Source: Asterias rubens (lineage: Eukaryota; Echinodermata; Asteroidea; Forcipulatida; Asteriidae). Taken from it: DNA of 64,000 nt. Of this stretch, positions 1 to 9,605 are shown in pieces. The notes under the pieces were generated by a model, which made no database searches, was not told where the DNA came from, and was given only the letters and a program-made list of their open reading frames with translations. The translations under genes and the position numbers were made by a program. The stretch's first letter is position 1, and the number at the start of each line of letters is the position of its first letter. The DNA lies in assembly GCF_902459465.1 (NCBI RefSeq), contig NC_047070.1:8910001-8974000 (forward strand). Reading direction: 5' to 3'.

Positions 1-105
1 TCCATTGACATCCTGGCATCAAGCACAACTCCCAGATCTCTCACAGATTTGACAGGTGAAATAGTTGTGTTTTCAATCGTACATTCTTGAGAGTTTTGTT
101 GTACA
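1..105 (-). mobile_element. Non-LTR retrotransposon reverse transcriptase fragment
   Basis: Read on the minus strand, positions 90 to 2 translate to a stretch containing PVKSVRDLGVVLDARMSM. This is the typical (V)(K/R)(D/N)LGV.LD..LSM block near the end of the reverse transcriptase domain in CR1/L2/jockey-type elements. The fragment runs off the left edge of the window, and upstream coding similarity is lost beyond about position 105, as expected for a 5'-truncated copy. The clade is not resolved. Confidence 0.7.
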
Positions 106-288
106 TGAAGTTTCTCTCTCTCTCTTCACCAACATACTCGCAAAAGAAGATTACATTGTCTCGAAACAACACCTCTCTTGATATTTATGATATCATGTTT
201 TCTTTAGTGATAACGTGGTCCATTTAATGCGTAATGTAAAAAATGCATAAACAATAAATATTACCCAGCATTGATACAATGCACTGAC

Positions 289-415
289 CTGTTTCCAATC
301 TTCTTCTTGCAAGCTTGAGTGCAGAACCGATCTTGACACAACTGATGATGCTTGGTTTCTCCTCAAGAAACACAAAAAGATGTATTGCTAGCATCTTGGT
401 ACAGTTCAACCATAT
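289..415 (-). CDS. Possible internal coding exon, unrecognised
   Basis: On the minus strand a 127-bp open block is bounded by an acceptor (TTTGCAG, before 415) and a donor (ACAG|GTCAGT, after 289). It translates with no stop to a peptide containing FLEEKPSIISCVKIGSALKL followed by ARRRLET. I do not recognise the family. Its incoming phase 0 matches the outgoing phase 0 of the candidate exon at 2049-2393, so the two could belong to one minus-strand gene running off the left edge. Good splice signals and a helix-like peptide are the only support. Confidence 0.35.
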
Positions 416-639
416 CTGCAAATAAAGTATAAGAACATCCATTTAACAAACCATGATTTGTTTTAATTGTATTTGATGAGCAAGGAGAGGCAGTCAGATA
501 AACCAAAGTCTGAACTGATACCCATATAAATGGGTTCTTCCTTGCAGGAAGAAACTATTTGTTTCTCCAAATTATTTAACAGCAGTGTTGCTTTTGTTCG
601 ATAAAGATCAAAACCCCTTTGTTTTGTAATAATACTACA

Positions 640-840
640 TGTAATAAGAATTATAATATTTATTCGGCCAAACACATTCACAACACCTGTTCACACATAA
701 AGTAAGACAATAGTGGGGTGCCCAGAGAACATAAAAGTGAAGAGAAAAAAAAACTAACGCCAAAAGGCGTATGTCTCCTAAATCCCCAAAATACATTAAG
801 GCAAGAGAGGGCATATAAAAAAGCACAGAAGATAACACAA
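640..840 (-). mobile_element. Non-LTR retroelement 3' tail, minus orientation
   Basis: The reverse complement shares blocks with 54815-54965: the GGAGACATACGCCTTTTGGC region, a CTGGG..ACCCCAC block and a terminal AATAAATATTA tail. Two copies in opposite orientation with matching A/T-rich ends indicate the 3' end of a retroelement. No coding remains. Confidence 0.5.
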
Positions 841-939
841 ATCACTGAAAAGCTGTAAAAGGCCATCAAGCATCAGTAGAACTAGCGCGAAAACTAATGC
901 AAAATTTAACAACTTAATGCAAATTGAGCACCTATTGTC

Positions 940-1075
940 AGATTGAAAAACCAGATTTAATAACCCAAACGTAGGATCAAAAACCCTCATGCCAGACTGA
1001 AAACCTAACACAAGATTAAAAAACCTAACACGATATTGAAAACCTAAAAGGCGAGATTAAATAATGCGAGACGGC
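940..1075. repeat. Degenerate short tandem repeat
   Basis: About six imperfect units of 20-25 bp, each carrying a GAT(T/A)xAAAAACC core, follow one another. No gene is seen in the surrounding 840-1220 stretch. Confidence 0.55.
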
Positions 1076-1221
1076 AGATGTTGAGCACCAAGGGCCTACT
1101 CGTACTCATTGACAAGCATGGCAAAATCGATTGGGTACTAAGAGATTTTTTTGAGTTGGGCTCAGTCAAGCAGGATCAATATTATTATTGGCCCTAAACA
1201 TTTTGCTCCATATTAAATATT

Positions 1222-1355
1222 GTGGATAACATTCCGTATGGCGCCACCACTTTTTCACTAATTTTTACAAAAAAGGATATCTCATTGAGGTAAATTAGAT
1301 ACTATATTATTTCATATCAAATGAAAAAGTGGTGGCGCCATACGGAAACTTTTCC
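1222..1355. mobile_element. MITE family G, copy 1 (palindromic)
   Basis: The ends form an inverted repeat built on CCGTATGGCGCCACCACTTT and its complement, with a short AT-rich centre. A near-identical copy is at 15012-15144 and a decayed one at 63712-63832. There is no coding capacity, so this is a non-autonomous inverted-repeat element. Confidence 0.8.
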
Positions 1356-1475
1356 AATATTGTAATTTAAATAGAATATATTTTGAATATGGGATTTAAA
1401 TGATTAGCATATGATCGTTATAAGATCCACTATGATCGAGGTAGATCTAAGAGCCGTGCGGATACATGCAGATGG

Positions 1476-1516
1476 AGTACTTCTAGAAACTGGAGCCTTA
1501 TAGTTTCTAGAGGTAC
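1476..1516. repeat. Short imperfect inverted repeat
   Basis: Two arms centred on TTCTAGAAACT and AGTTTCTAGA face each other across about 10 bp. A related half (ACTTCTAGAAACTTATAAGG) occurs near 3455. The rest of 1355-2040 holds no recognisable gene. Confidence 0.5.
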
Positions 1517-1967
1517 TGATACCGGGTACATGTAAAGCACTCGTGAGGGATCGACCCCGTGAACCCGGTACTAGCGAGGCCGGCACGTCAACAAGTGTCA
1601 TGACTAGTTTGAGACGGCTTAAAATCTACATGTGTCAGTGTGAAACACCAACAAATACCGTTCACAGAAGTACTTTGAGGTTTAACGGAAGTGTATTTGA
1701 CCGGGACATTAAAAAAAACAAAGATTTACCTTTTCTCGGTGAAATTTAGAACTACGTACGTCATTGCAGTCCTCCTTCCAGCTTTACTTTACAGTTAGAA
1801 AGATCGCGACTAACCAGATTAAGGGTACCAGCCAAGCCAAACCGCTGTACTGTATTACCTGTGCGTCGTGTACCATTTTTAGCACGGGATTTGAGACTGC
1901 GACCCGACCATATCCGACTAACATATTTCCCGCCGAAGCTTGTTCAACGTGGGGCACAAATTGGATC

Positions 1968-2077
1968 AAAGTTCAAACAAAAAAAGGTTGCAATGCTATG
2001 AGCCTATGTATATGATAATATGGGGACATACAAAATTAAAAAAATTACCTTTTCTTGATCTAACTTCTTCGTTGTGT
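1968..2077. repeat. Dispersed direct duplication, copy 1
   Basis: This segment of about 110 bp (starting CAAAGTTCAAACAAAAAAAG) recurs at 3299-3405 with roughly 10% differences. Copy 1 overlaps the end and donor of the minus-strand exon candidate at 2049-2393. Copy 2 is inside intron 1 of the peroxidase gene. Confidence 0.8.
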
Positions 2078-2393
2078 TATGCTTTAAAATGGCGCCCGTC
2101 AACCTCGTGACAACAAACACTGGTTCTGTAGTGAATTCCTTTAAGAATAAATAAGACTTTCTTTGTGCACAAAAGACGCACGCTTTTTGTTCCTTTCTTC
2201 TTTTGAAAACTGCTGAGGTGTAACGACAACGAGGGGCGCATAGCAAATGCTCGTCCACTTCATCGTCAGCTCTGGTCAGAGAAGGTTCTCGATTATTAAG
2301 GCAGTTTTCTTCGCTACTATTTTCCTTAGCCAATGTAGCAGGTTTGGACTTGGCTTGGTGGTGTTTGCCCCTCACAGGGAAGAACCTGCTCAT
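2049..2393 (-). CDS. Possible first coding exon, unrecognised Cys-containing protein
   Basis: From an ATG at 2393 the minus strand is open for 115 codons and then meets a good donor, GAAAAG|GTAATT, in phase 0. The peptide is basic, with four cysteines spaced CAPRC...CVFC (about residues 52-78), which could bind a metal but match no family I know. It has several CpGs, unlike the AT-rich flanks, and would be divergent from the peroxidase gene, with 670 bp between starts. The downstream partner could be the exon at 289-415. It could also be a chance ORF. Confidence 0.35.
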
Positions 2394-2955
2394 TGGTTAA
2401 AGTTGTAAGTAATAAATATTAATTATTGTTAATTAGTAATTACCCCGCCTAGGCAGTTGCAGGCATTTTCCCATAATTTAAGGCCTCGGCAGTTGCAGGC
2501 CAATCTAATTTGTATTGTTGGTAAAGGTATAAAATTACTAGACTCTTACCACAAAAGTTCCTCCATGTGAAGCTCTCTTTACATAGCTCTGTATCTCCCT
2601 TTATTCTGAAACAAACTTATTCTCAAATGGCATGCACCGAGAAGAACAAGCTGTGGGGGCCTTGTATAAATGAAATTAGTTACTGATCTTATGTCGCTGT
2701 AGTATAATACGGAGTGTAAGGCCGCCAGGGCTAGTGTGTAGGCCTACCTTGGAATTGAATTTGTGCACAAATGAATTTTGAATGCCAAACCAGTAACTGG
2801 TACTTGTTTGGTGTTCGAGTATCGAATACGAAAGAAACAAACTTCACACTAGACTTGATTCAAGTCTCGTTCTCATACGACAGGTCCCTAAGCATATCCG
2901 CCACCCTGTGGGAGTTTTGTGATGCTCTCACGGGATTAATACTTGGGTAAAGTCT

Positions 2956-3050
2956 AATTTAAAGGGCGGGTACAGAATTGGTTTCACCAATAACACAGTT
3001 GCTGGCAGTGTAAGCCAGCGCAGCAGACAAATTTACACCCGTCCAATTTG
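2956..3050. mobile_element. Relic of MITE family C end
   Basis: The segment contains the family C terminal motif (AGAATTGGTTT..) and the internal GTTGCTGGCAGTGTAAGC block seen in the copies at 27722, 45203 and 21700. It lies directly upstream of the peroxidase start codon at 3063, so it may form part of the promoter or 5' UTR. Confidence 0.5.
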
Positions 3051-3062
3051 TAAACAAACAAC

Positions 3063-6000
3063 ATGGCGTCTCTGAAAACAACACTAGTTGGACGTCGACT
3101 CTGGAATTTTGCAAATTTTCGTCTGCTATGGCATCGCACCTCGCTGAAAAACTACTGGGTGAGTGTGTGGAGAGGAGGGTCCTCGGGGGGGGGGGGGGGG
3201 GGGGGGCTGGGGTAGCGAACAACAGACGGAGTATTACTAATAAAATACTATTTAGTATTTAGTTACTAATCGGGAGTTAGTTCTGCGTTTTGTTGGGGGT
3301 CAAAGTTCAAACAAAAAAAGGTTGCAATGCTATGAGCCTATGTATAGGATAATATGAGGACATAAACAATTTAAAAAATTGCCTTTCTTGATCCAACTTC
3401 TTCGTTGGGCTGTTTGTCTCTTTCCCTATAGTTCTTATCATACTCTAGGGTATACTTCTAGAAACTTATAAGGCTCCCCCGGGAGCTAGCCCTGTAGTCA
3501 GTCAGTGTCACTGCACTGACGTCCTGGGTATAAAGGTTCTTTACAATGCGACTACAAACTTGACTACAGTTTTCTTTATTTTTTACCTGATTTGAGAAGC
3601 TGAAATTCCGTTCATATATTCATAGTGTCCCTTACTATCTTAATGAGATCACAGCTAACAAATATATCCATGGAAGAAATTATTTCCGAAAATATGTCAA
3701 AGTGCTGCACTGGCGATGTGATCATCATGTACCAATTGATAGTGTGAGCCCAAGTGCGCATGGCTCTGAGTACAGTGCATTATCTTGCCGCTATTCGCCG
3801 TCAACTGGGAGCAAGTTCGAGTGCGCACATTTAGTCCACCATGAGTGGTCGACCACAGACTAGCAATGCACATGCGCAGTGACGTACTCGCCCGAACGAC
3901 TCGGAGCAAGTCTAGTCAACCTTCCACCTTTTCTCTAAAGTGTCACTGGTTCCCCTCTGCGCTTAACACATGTTAGAATTGAACATGCTGTTGGGACCAG
4001 TAAAGAAACCATGGTCTCGAGGCTGGTGCCAAATGGTCGACCACAGTAGTCAACCAATGGTCGACCAGCCTGGGTTTGAGTCAAAATGGTCAACCTTTAG
4101 TTAACCATTGTGCACACTCGAACTTGCTCCATGTGTAAGTCTCTTTTGAATGTGTGTTGGCTCTGAAAAGAGCTGGTTTGGTCTTGAAGTTTCGAGACGA
4201 ACAGTGTACTGTCACAGAGTATGCTGTTCAAAACATTGAGACCAAACCGGCTGTTTTCATAGCCAACACTCACTCAAAAGAGATTTACACATGGTTGTAC
4301 CCGCAAGTTTACTTATTAATATTTATTCAATCATAGTTTCTTTTTATTTCTCCACACCATGCAAAGCATCAAACTAAACATACTGAACTGCTTCTTCTTT
4401 TCCTCTGAAATGTATTTGAGTTGTTGATTTTTTGTAGAGTGCAATAAAAATGGATTTTTTACTTTTTTTTAATGCTATAGAAAGTGGGCAGCTGTGCCAC
4501 TATAAGACATCGGGGATTTTCCAGTGTATCGGATGAGCATCCTATCAGTCGTTACCCAACTCCAGAGCTAAAAGACCTTCCTGAAGATATGCAGGACCAG
4601 ATCAGTGAAGTTGCAGAAAAGGTACACTACAGTCGATTTCACTAAAAGCTAGGATTGATCTCGAGTTCGGACGAGTAATTTTTGTCTGAACTATAGGATG
4701 GGTTTAATGCACCCAACTAAATACAGAATACAGAACTTAACTCATCCTAAGTCCTTAGATTATTCCTAAGTTCGGAAGGGTTTGGTAAAATTGACGGCTG
4801 GACACTATATTGGTAATTACTCAAAACATTAATTAGCACAAAAACTTTATTGGTTAAGAGCAATGGAGAGCAGTGTTGATAGTTTAAAACATTGCAAGAA
4901 ATGGCTCCCTCTGAAAGAAGTAATTTCTCACTAAAATATTTGACTTGATTTTGAGACCTCAGCTGAGGTCTCAAAAATCAAGCATCTGAAAGCACACAAC
5001 TTGTGTGACACGGTTGTTGTTTCTTCCATTATTCTCTCGCAACTTCGAACGACCAACTGAGTTAAAATTTTCACAGAAGTTATTTTATGCATAACCAAGT
5101 GATAGGATTGGTTTTTGACAATTATCAAAAGTGTCCAGTTCCTTTAAGCCATAAAATGGAACCCATTTTCAATGGTGCATATGTATTGTGCAAAATATTA
5201 AAAACGAGTTTGCTTTTCTTTTTTTTCAGTCTGGTTTCGTCCCTAACGTCTTCAAAGCCCTGTCACACAGACCTGCAGAGTTCCGTGCCTTCTTTGCCTA
5301 CTACGATGCCCTCATGGGAAAGGAAACGGGATCCCTCACAAAAGCCGACAAGGAAATGATCGTCGTGGCAACAAGCTCGAGCAACAACTGTCTGTATTGC
5401 GTCATATCTCACTCCGCTTTATTCAGGATCTACTCCAAGAATCCAATTCTTGCTGACCAGGTGGGAAAGAAATTGAAGTTCAGATATTTGGGACTTTGTT
5501 TTTAAGCCATTTACTGACACATTCATTACAAGGGCACTTTTATGTTTGGGTGAAATTTGTTGTATACAGTCGGCTCTCCGACTCTCATTTTAAAGTGCAG
5601 TTTTTATAATAGGGTCTGTCGATGAAGAGTACATTCTGAAGTCCTTAATCTAGTTTAGACGTTGTGCTCCTTCGTTTTGCTGTCCTCTTATAACCTGTAA
5701 TTGAAACAGGTACTTTGCACTCCATGTTTGGACAGTCCAAGAGACCTAGCTATAACAAGAGTTGACTGTGTCCACCCAAATCAAACGGTGCTTCCCTAAA
5801 AGGTCAATTATACCACCCCCACCCCCAAAGGCTAATACATTGTACATGTAGTTATACTTTGGGACAGTGAATTTCGTGTTATGATTTCAAGGATCTTCAT
5901 GAACTTAGTCAGAACCCATTGACCCAACTGTGTGCAATTTCATAGTCCTGCTTAGCGTGGATTTGTGCACTTATACCCTGTCACTGCCCTGATGAGAGTA

Positions 6001-7011
6001 CATTTTGTACGTGCTCATTGCTTTACATGCCATAGCAAAGAATTCTTTGATATGCAGTACCATGAAATTTGGCCCTGACGCCAACCACATTCTCGATTAC
6101 TTTGGGAGTCAGTTATCCCCCATGCTCGCCACATCCCCTTGTGGTAACTTTGGTTGGTTTCCTTGTTGGGAAATCATCTAGAACAAACGAAATCAAAAGA
6201 AATGTTTTCTTTTTACAGTCAAACTAGGGCTGGGCTTCGCTTGGCATCAGACAAAAGCTGTCTTGCTGAAAACAAACCAAGCAGCAAAAAAACAATTTCT
6301 TTAGCCTCTCAATGACTGTGGAACAATCTTCCCATCACCATACGCACCTCCAATTCATTTTCATTGCTATTGTCTGTTTGTTAAAGCACTGTGGTCTATT
6401 AGGAAGCAGCGCTATATTAAATCCCTGTGTATGTATGTTTTATCAAGTCACACTAATCCTCCAATCAGAATGGAGTGGTGATAAAAACCTATACTGTACA
6501 TGTATTGCACGGCTAATATCATTACCATGCGTATTGTGTGTTCTATGTCACGCGCCAAGTTTGCTAGAAGATAAATACGTTATCACACACGCGCTCGTGG
6601 AATTACGGCCTCGTTGGATAAGGGACGCAGAAGCGCTATATTTTTCCGTATTCCACTCGCGCTTGTGTGATAACTTATAATGTATGTAATCAAATTGATC
6701 ATTTAGTAAACATAGTCTGGTTCTTTCACCCCCCCCCCCCCCCCCCCAAGGTTGCCGTTAACTGGGAATGCGCCGAGCTAGATCCCAGGCAACATGCCAT
6801 CCTGGAGTTTGCCATGACAGTCTGCAAGTCAGAGACGATCACCGAGGATCACTTAAAGAAGCTTGAGAAACATGGACTGGACCGTGAGGATGCCTGGGAC
6901 ATTGCTGCTATTGCTGCATTCTTTGCGTTATCTAATCGTATGGCCCACCTGACCGATATGAGACCAAACAAAGAGTTCTATCTGATGGGAAGAGTGCCCA
7001 AGGCAAAGTAA
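3063..7011 (+). CDS. AhpD-like (CMD domain) peroxidase-related protein, probably mitochondrial
   Basis: Four coding exons: 3063-3158, 4481-4621, 5230-5460 and 6751-7011. All introns are phase 0 and the predicted protein is 242 aa. Residues 121-140 give the AhpD catalytic signature E-x11-C-x2-C-x3-H (E121, C133, C136, H140; CLYCVISH), so a peroxiredoxin-like thiol peroxidase or disulfide-relay role is likely. The carboxymuconolactone-decarboxylase fold covers about 80-200, and the C-terminal half (NWECAELDPRQHAILEFA) is typical of the peroxidase-related subfamily. Residues 1-50 are rich in Arg, with no acidic residue before about position 53, and contain RHRGFSS, resembling a mitochondrial targeting peptide and cleavage site (inference). 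The start is the first ATG, in a CpG-containing context. Oddity: the last acceptor is a run of 19 C followed by AAG. Recognisable at family level; substrate unknown. Confidence 0.9.
3185..3206 (+). repeat. G22 homopolymer in peroxidase intron 1
   Basis: Twenty-two consecutive G lie 26 bp after the exon 1 donor. Such a run can form G-quadruplex structure in the nascent RNA and is prone to length change. Confidence 0.95.
3299..3405. repeat. Dispersed direct duplication, copy 2
   Basis: Second copy of the 1968-2077 segment, in the same orientation, inside intron 1 of the peroxidase gene. Confidence 0.8.
3809..4130. mobile_element. Inverted-repeat element with GGAGCAAGTTCGAGTG ends
   Basis: Ends of 21 bp (GGAGCAAGTTCGAGTGCGCAC and its complement with one mismatch) bracket about 320 bp with repeated GGTCGACCA motifs. 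It is non-coding, lies in peroxidase intron 1, and abuts the fold-back at 4129-4294. Confidence 0.65.
4129..4294. mobile_element. Fold-back element, ~57-bp arms
   Basis: The left arm (CCATGTGTAAGTCTCTTTTG ... GGTTTGGTCT) and the right arm (AGACCAAACC ... AAAGAGATTTACACATGG) are complementary with about 10% mismatches around a 50-bp loop. It lies in peroxidase intron 1. The ORF crossing it is a product of the palindrome, not a gene. Confidence 0.75.
4624..4797. mobile_element. MITE family F, copy in peroxidase intron 2
   Basis: The segment starts GTCGATTTCACTAAAAGCTA and ends with the related GTTCGGAAGGGTTTGGTAAA inverted end. The interior carries the GGACGAGTAA...CTCATCCTAA palindromic motifs seen in other family F copies. 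Confidence 0.7.
4799..5147 (-). mobile_element. MITE family A, copy 1
   Basis: It begins GGACACTATATTGGTAATTA and ends AAAAGTGTCCAGTTCCTTTAA, with the family A interior (GAGCAATGGAGAG, CTCCCTCTGAAAGAAG, GAGACCTCAGCTGAGGTCTC). It directly follows the family F element, so the F end may have served as its target. It fills most of peroxidase intron 2. Confidence 0.8.
6449..6680. mobile_element. Inverted-repeat repeat (TATTGCACGGCTAATATC family), copy 1
   Basis: It shares long blocks with 18088-18262, including CCTCCAATCAGAATGGAGTG, ATTGCACGGCTAATATCA and CGTATTCCACT.GCGCTTGTG. The second half contains inverted CGCGCTCGTGG / CCACTCGCGC motifs. It lies in the last peroxidase intron (5461-6750). 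The upstream part of that intron, 5461-6448, shows nothing recognisable. Confidence 0.65.
6729..6747 (+). repeat. C19 tract forming the last peroxidase 3' splice site
   Basis: Nineteen C run directly into AAG|GTT at the exon 4 acceptor, so the polypyrimidine tract is a cytosine homopolymer and the acceptor triplet is AAG rather than CAG or TAG. The frame and protein similarity across the junction support this acceptor. Confidence 0.85.
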
Positions 7012-7090
7012 AAGTGATCAATGTAGCATAAAAATTTTACCTCTGAAATATCAATGTACCATTCAATATTTTTTAAAGGGGATGTGTACT

Positions 7091-7243
7091 AAAGGCACTG
7101 GCCATGTTTGATAAATACACATATATTAGCATGAAAACTTACTTGGTAATAAGCATTGGAGAGCTGTTGATAGTATCAAAACATTGTGAGAAATAACTCC
7201 CTCCGAAGTTTCTGAGAAAGAGGTATCACTGAAATATTTGAGT
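7091..7243 (-). mobile_element. MITE family A, partial copy 2
   Basis: One end and about 150 bp of interior are present (AAAGGCACTGGCCATG, ACTTACTTGGTAATAAGC, CATTGTGAGAAATAACTCCC), beginning 80 bp after the peroxidase stop codon. It is probably in the 3' UTR or immediate flank. Confidence 0.75.
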
Positions 7244-7416
7244 TTGAGAAAGAGTGTACCACCGATTTATAATTTATTTTTTTTTCTCATCTTTGAGTTT
7301 ATTTTTGTTGTATTGTCAAAATTTCAAAATTTCAAAACGAGCCTTTATGGATTCTGTAAATGCCTCCGTATTTGTTTGCTTCTTATCCATTACAGCAGCA
7401 TACCTGTTCCAGCTTC

Positions 7417-7829
7417 CGTGTCGTGGCCAAGCGGTTAAGAACACCGAATTCAAACTCTGGTTTTTCTGATCAGCAGAGTGTGGGTTCGAATCCCCAGCCA
7501 TGACACTTGTGTCCTTTAGCAAGACACTTAACCATTGCTTCGTCCTTCGGGTGGGACATAAAGCCGTTGGTCCCATGTGTCGTGTAACGCATGTAAAAGA
7601 ACCTAGTACACTTATCGAAAAGAGAAGGGGTTCGCCCCGGTGTTCCTGGCTGTGGCTGCTGTATGCGCCATAGCACCTTGTAAACCATTACATCGTGCTA
7701 AATAATAGGGTCTCAAAACTCATCACTGCAATCGCCTATCTTTCTGGAAGTTTGTATATACTCAGCGCCTTGAGACCCTTGTTTGGTAGATACGTGAGCC
7801 ATATAAGACTTCGATATTATTATTATTAC
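7417..7829 (+). mobile_element. tRNA-derived SINE, family S1, near full length
   Basis: The head carries an A box (GTGGCCAAGCGGTTAAGA) and a B box (GGGTTCGAATCCCC) as in a class II (Leu/Ser-like) tRNA. A body containing TTTAGCAAGACACTTAACC and GGTCCCATGTGTCGTG follows, then a tail GCCATATAAGACTTCGATATT and (ATT)n. Related copies lie at 23775, 33340, 38665 (-) and 50470. It is too long and divergent to be a tRNA gene. It lies 0.4 kb after the peroxidase stop. Confidence 0.85.
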
Positions 7830-8379
7830 ATGGACTATGCCGTTGTACTGCAGGAATGTTAAAATAGAAGTGCCCCATACCAGACGAAAATTGCTGAGCC
7901 CCTTTAAGAACAACTCAATGCCTGCTATTCCTGTACAAAAATCCAACAAAGTTATACATTTTAAAATATCAGTCGAAACACACTTTATTTTGTTTTTACA
8001 ATTAATTTTACACAGATGTTACAATTGTATTTATAATCATGACAATTAATTATTTTTATTTTAGCTCATTAAATCATGGACAACCTGATCGGTATGCTAT
8101 CTTCGCATTAAAGTTAGTAATCATGAAACCTTGAAAACTTTATCACACACACAATGGGTAGTAAAGAAGTAAACTGTTGTTTCGATTTAAACTGCCATTT
8201 GTGGTTGTTTGTTTAACTGTACATATAAATAAAAAATAAAATTTTTAGGCAAAATCTTAAACTTCATACTAAAAACCAGAAATGCATTTAATTTACGACC
8301 AACTTGTCCACACTGTTTTGCCCCAGTGAAATGGCATTGAACGTGTCCATTTTTGACTTGTGCTAAAATTTATCTTTTA

Positions 8380-8890
8380 AAGACCCATTTGATAGAAAAT
8401 GACGTCATGTTTCAAACTATGCTCTAAAAAAATCAAACAAGTATCAAACAAAAAAGCGTTTTACACCATTTCAACATTTTTTTTCACGAGGACTATCTAT
8501 TGGAAAATTATTGCATCACAAAACTGAGGAAAGTTTTCTTAAAATATAAAATGATTAAGATTTTGAATTTCCCAAATTTAAAAAAATTTGACTATTTTTG
8601 AAGCAATTCAATTATGACACCATTATTTAAACCTGGTTCAAAGTATGCTCTAAAAATATCAAACAGAATGGCGGTTAACACCATTTCAACATAGCCTTTT
8701 TTGTTCACGAGGACTATCTGTTGGAAAATTATTGCATCACAAGATTGACCGTGGTAAACTTCCTTAAAGGGAAAGAACAAACCAACTGAGGAAGGTTGTC
8801 TTAAAATACAAACTGATCAAGATTTTGAATTTCCCAAGTTGGAAAATATGTTACTATTTTTGAAGCAATTCAATAACACTGTTGTTTAAA
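8380..8890 (+). repeat. Tandem duplication, ~225-260 bp unit, two copies
   Basis: Shared blocks occur twice: TATGCTCTAAAAA.ATCAAAC (8419 and 8644), CACGAGGACTATCT.TTGGA (8497 and 8717) and CTATTTTTGAAGCAATTCAA (8592 and 8853). The second copy has a 40-bp insertion near 8750-8790. The surrounding 7830-8380 and 8890-9600 stretches are AT-rich with no recognisable gene. Confidence 0.8.
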
Positions 8891-9231
8891 CCTTGTTCAA
8901 TAATTATTCGCTATTCCTTTCGTGTGTGGTATGTTTTAAGTGAGAAAATGTAATAAGCTGGTGCAAACTGTTTTACTGGTTTGTTTTTCTTTTTTGGGAG
9001 ATTGGTTGAAGTGAATATAATGGTGATGTTTGTGAGTAAAAACCTGAACAAAACTGTATGATAAAGCAAACGTTATTCTGGAGTTACAATTTAATGTCAA
9101 ACACAGAAAGTGTTGAAAAAAAATCTGTTTTAATTGAAGTATTTTATGTTTGTACTCTATACTAGTGTATTATTGTGTTAAGCGGTGGGTACACCATACA
9201 TGTAGCATCAAATGGCGTTTTCTGTGTCTAT

Positions 9232-9237
9232 CTTTAT
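9232..9237 (-). terminator. Candidate poly(A) signal of the SPMIP5-like gene
   Basis: AATAAA on the minus strand, about 370 bp beyond the stop codon at 9606. This is only the first good match in the right place; no cleavage-site evidence is available. Confidence 0.35.
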
Positions 9238-9605
9238 TTCTCAAAATATGTTTCTACAAAGCACCACTCATTTTCAAGCCAATTTTATATAATACAAAAA
9301 AATGGTTTTAAAACTTTAAACCAAGCGCGGCAGTGAACATTTGTTTGACATTCTCTAATAAAAAACAACGAGAGTGTTTGGGCATTTTTGAATGGCTGAA
9401 GCAGACTTCCCTCGTTGAAGTTTCTGTATAACCACAAATTAATGTTCCAACCAGATTTACACAAGTTTCTCAACCATCGAGGAATATATACAAACGCCTT
9501 CTTGGAAGTCATCTTTGGCCTTCTGCAGTCATTACTTGCGTATCCTACACCCTCCCCTGTGTCAACTGACCTAGATCTGTTCCCACTTTTGATCCAATGA
9601 CCTCT

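Noticed and set aside
2959..3222. Minus-strand ORF with a poly-Pro start
   Set aside because: The Pro run is the G22 homopolymer read backwards, antisense to exon 1 of the peroxidase gene.
7430..7505. Leu/Ser-like tRNA gene
   Set aside because: A and B boxes are present, but the sequence continues into a long shared body with an (ATT)n tail, repeated at other loci: a SINE.
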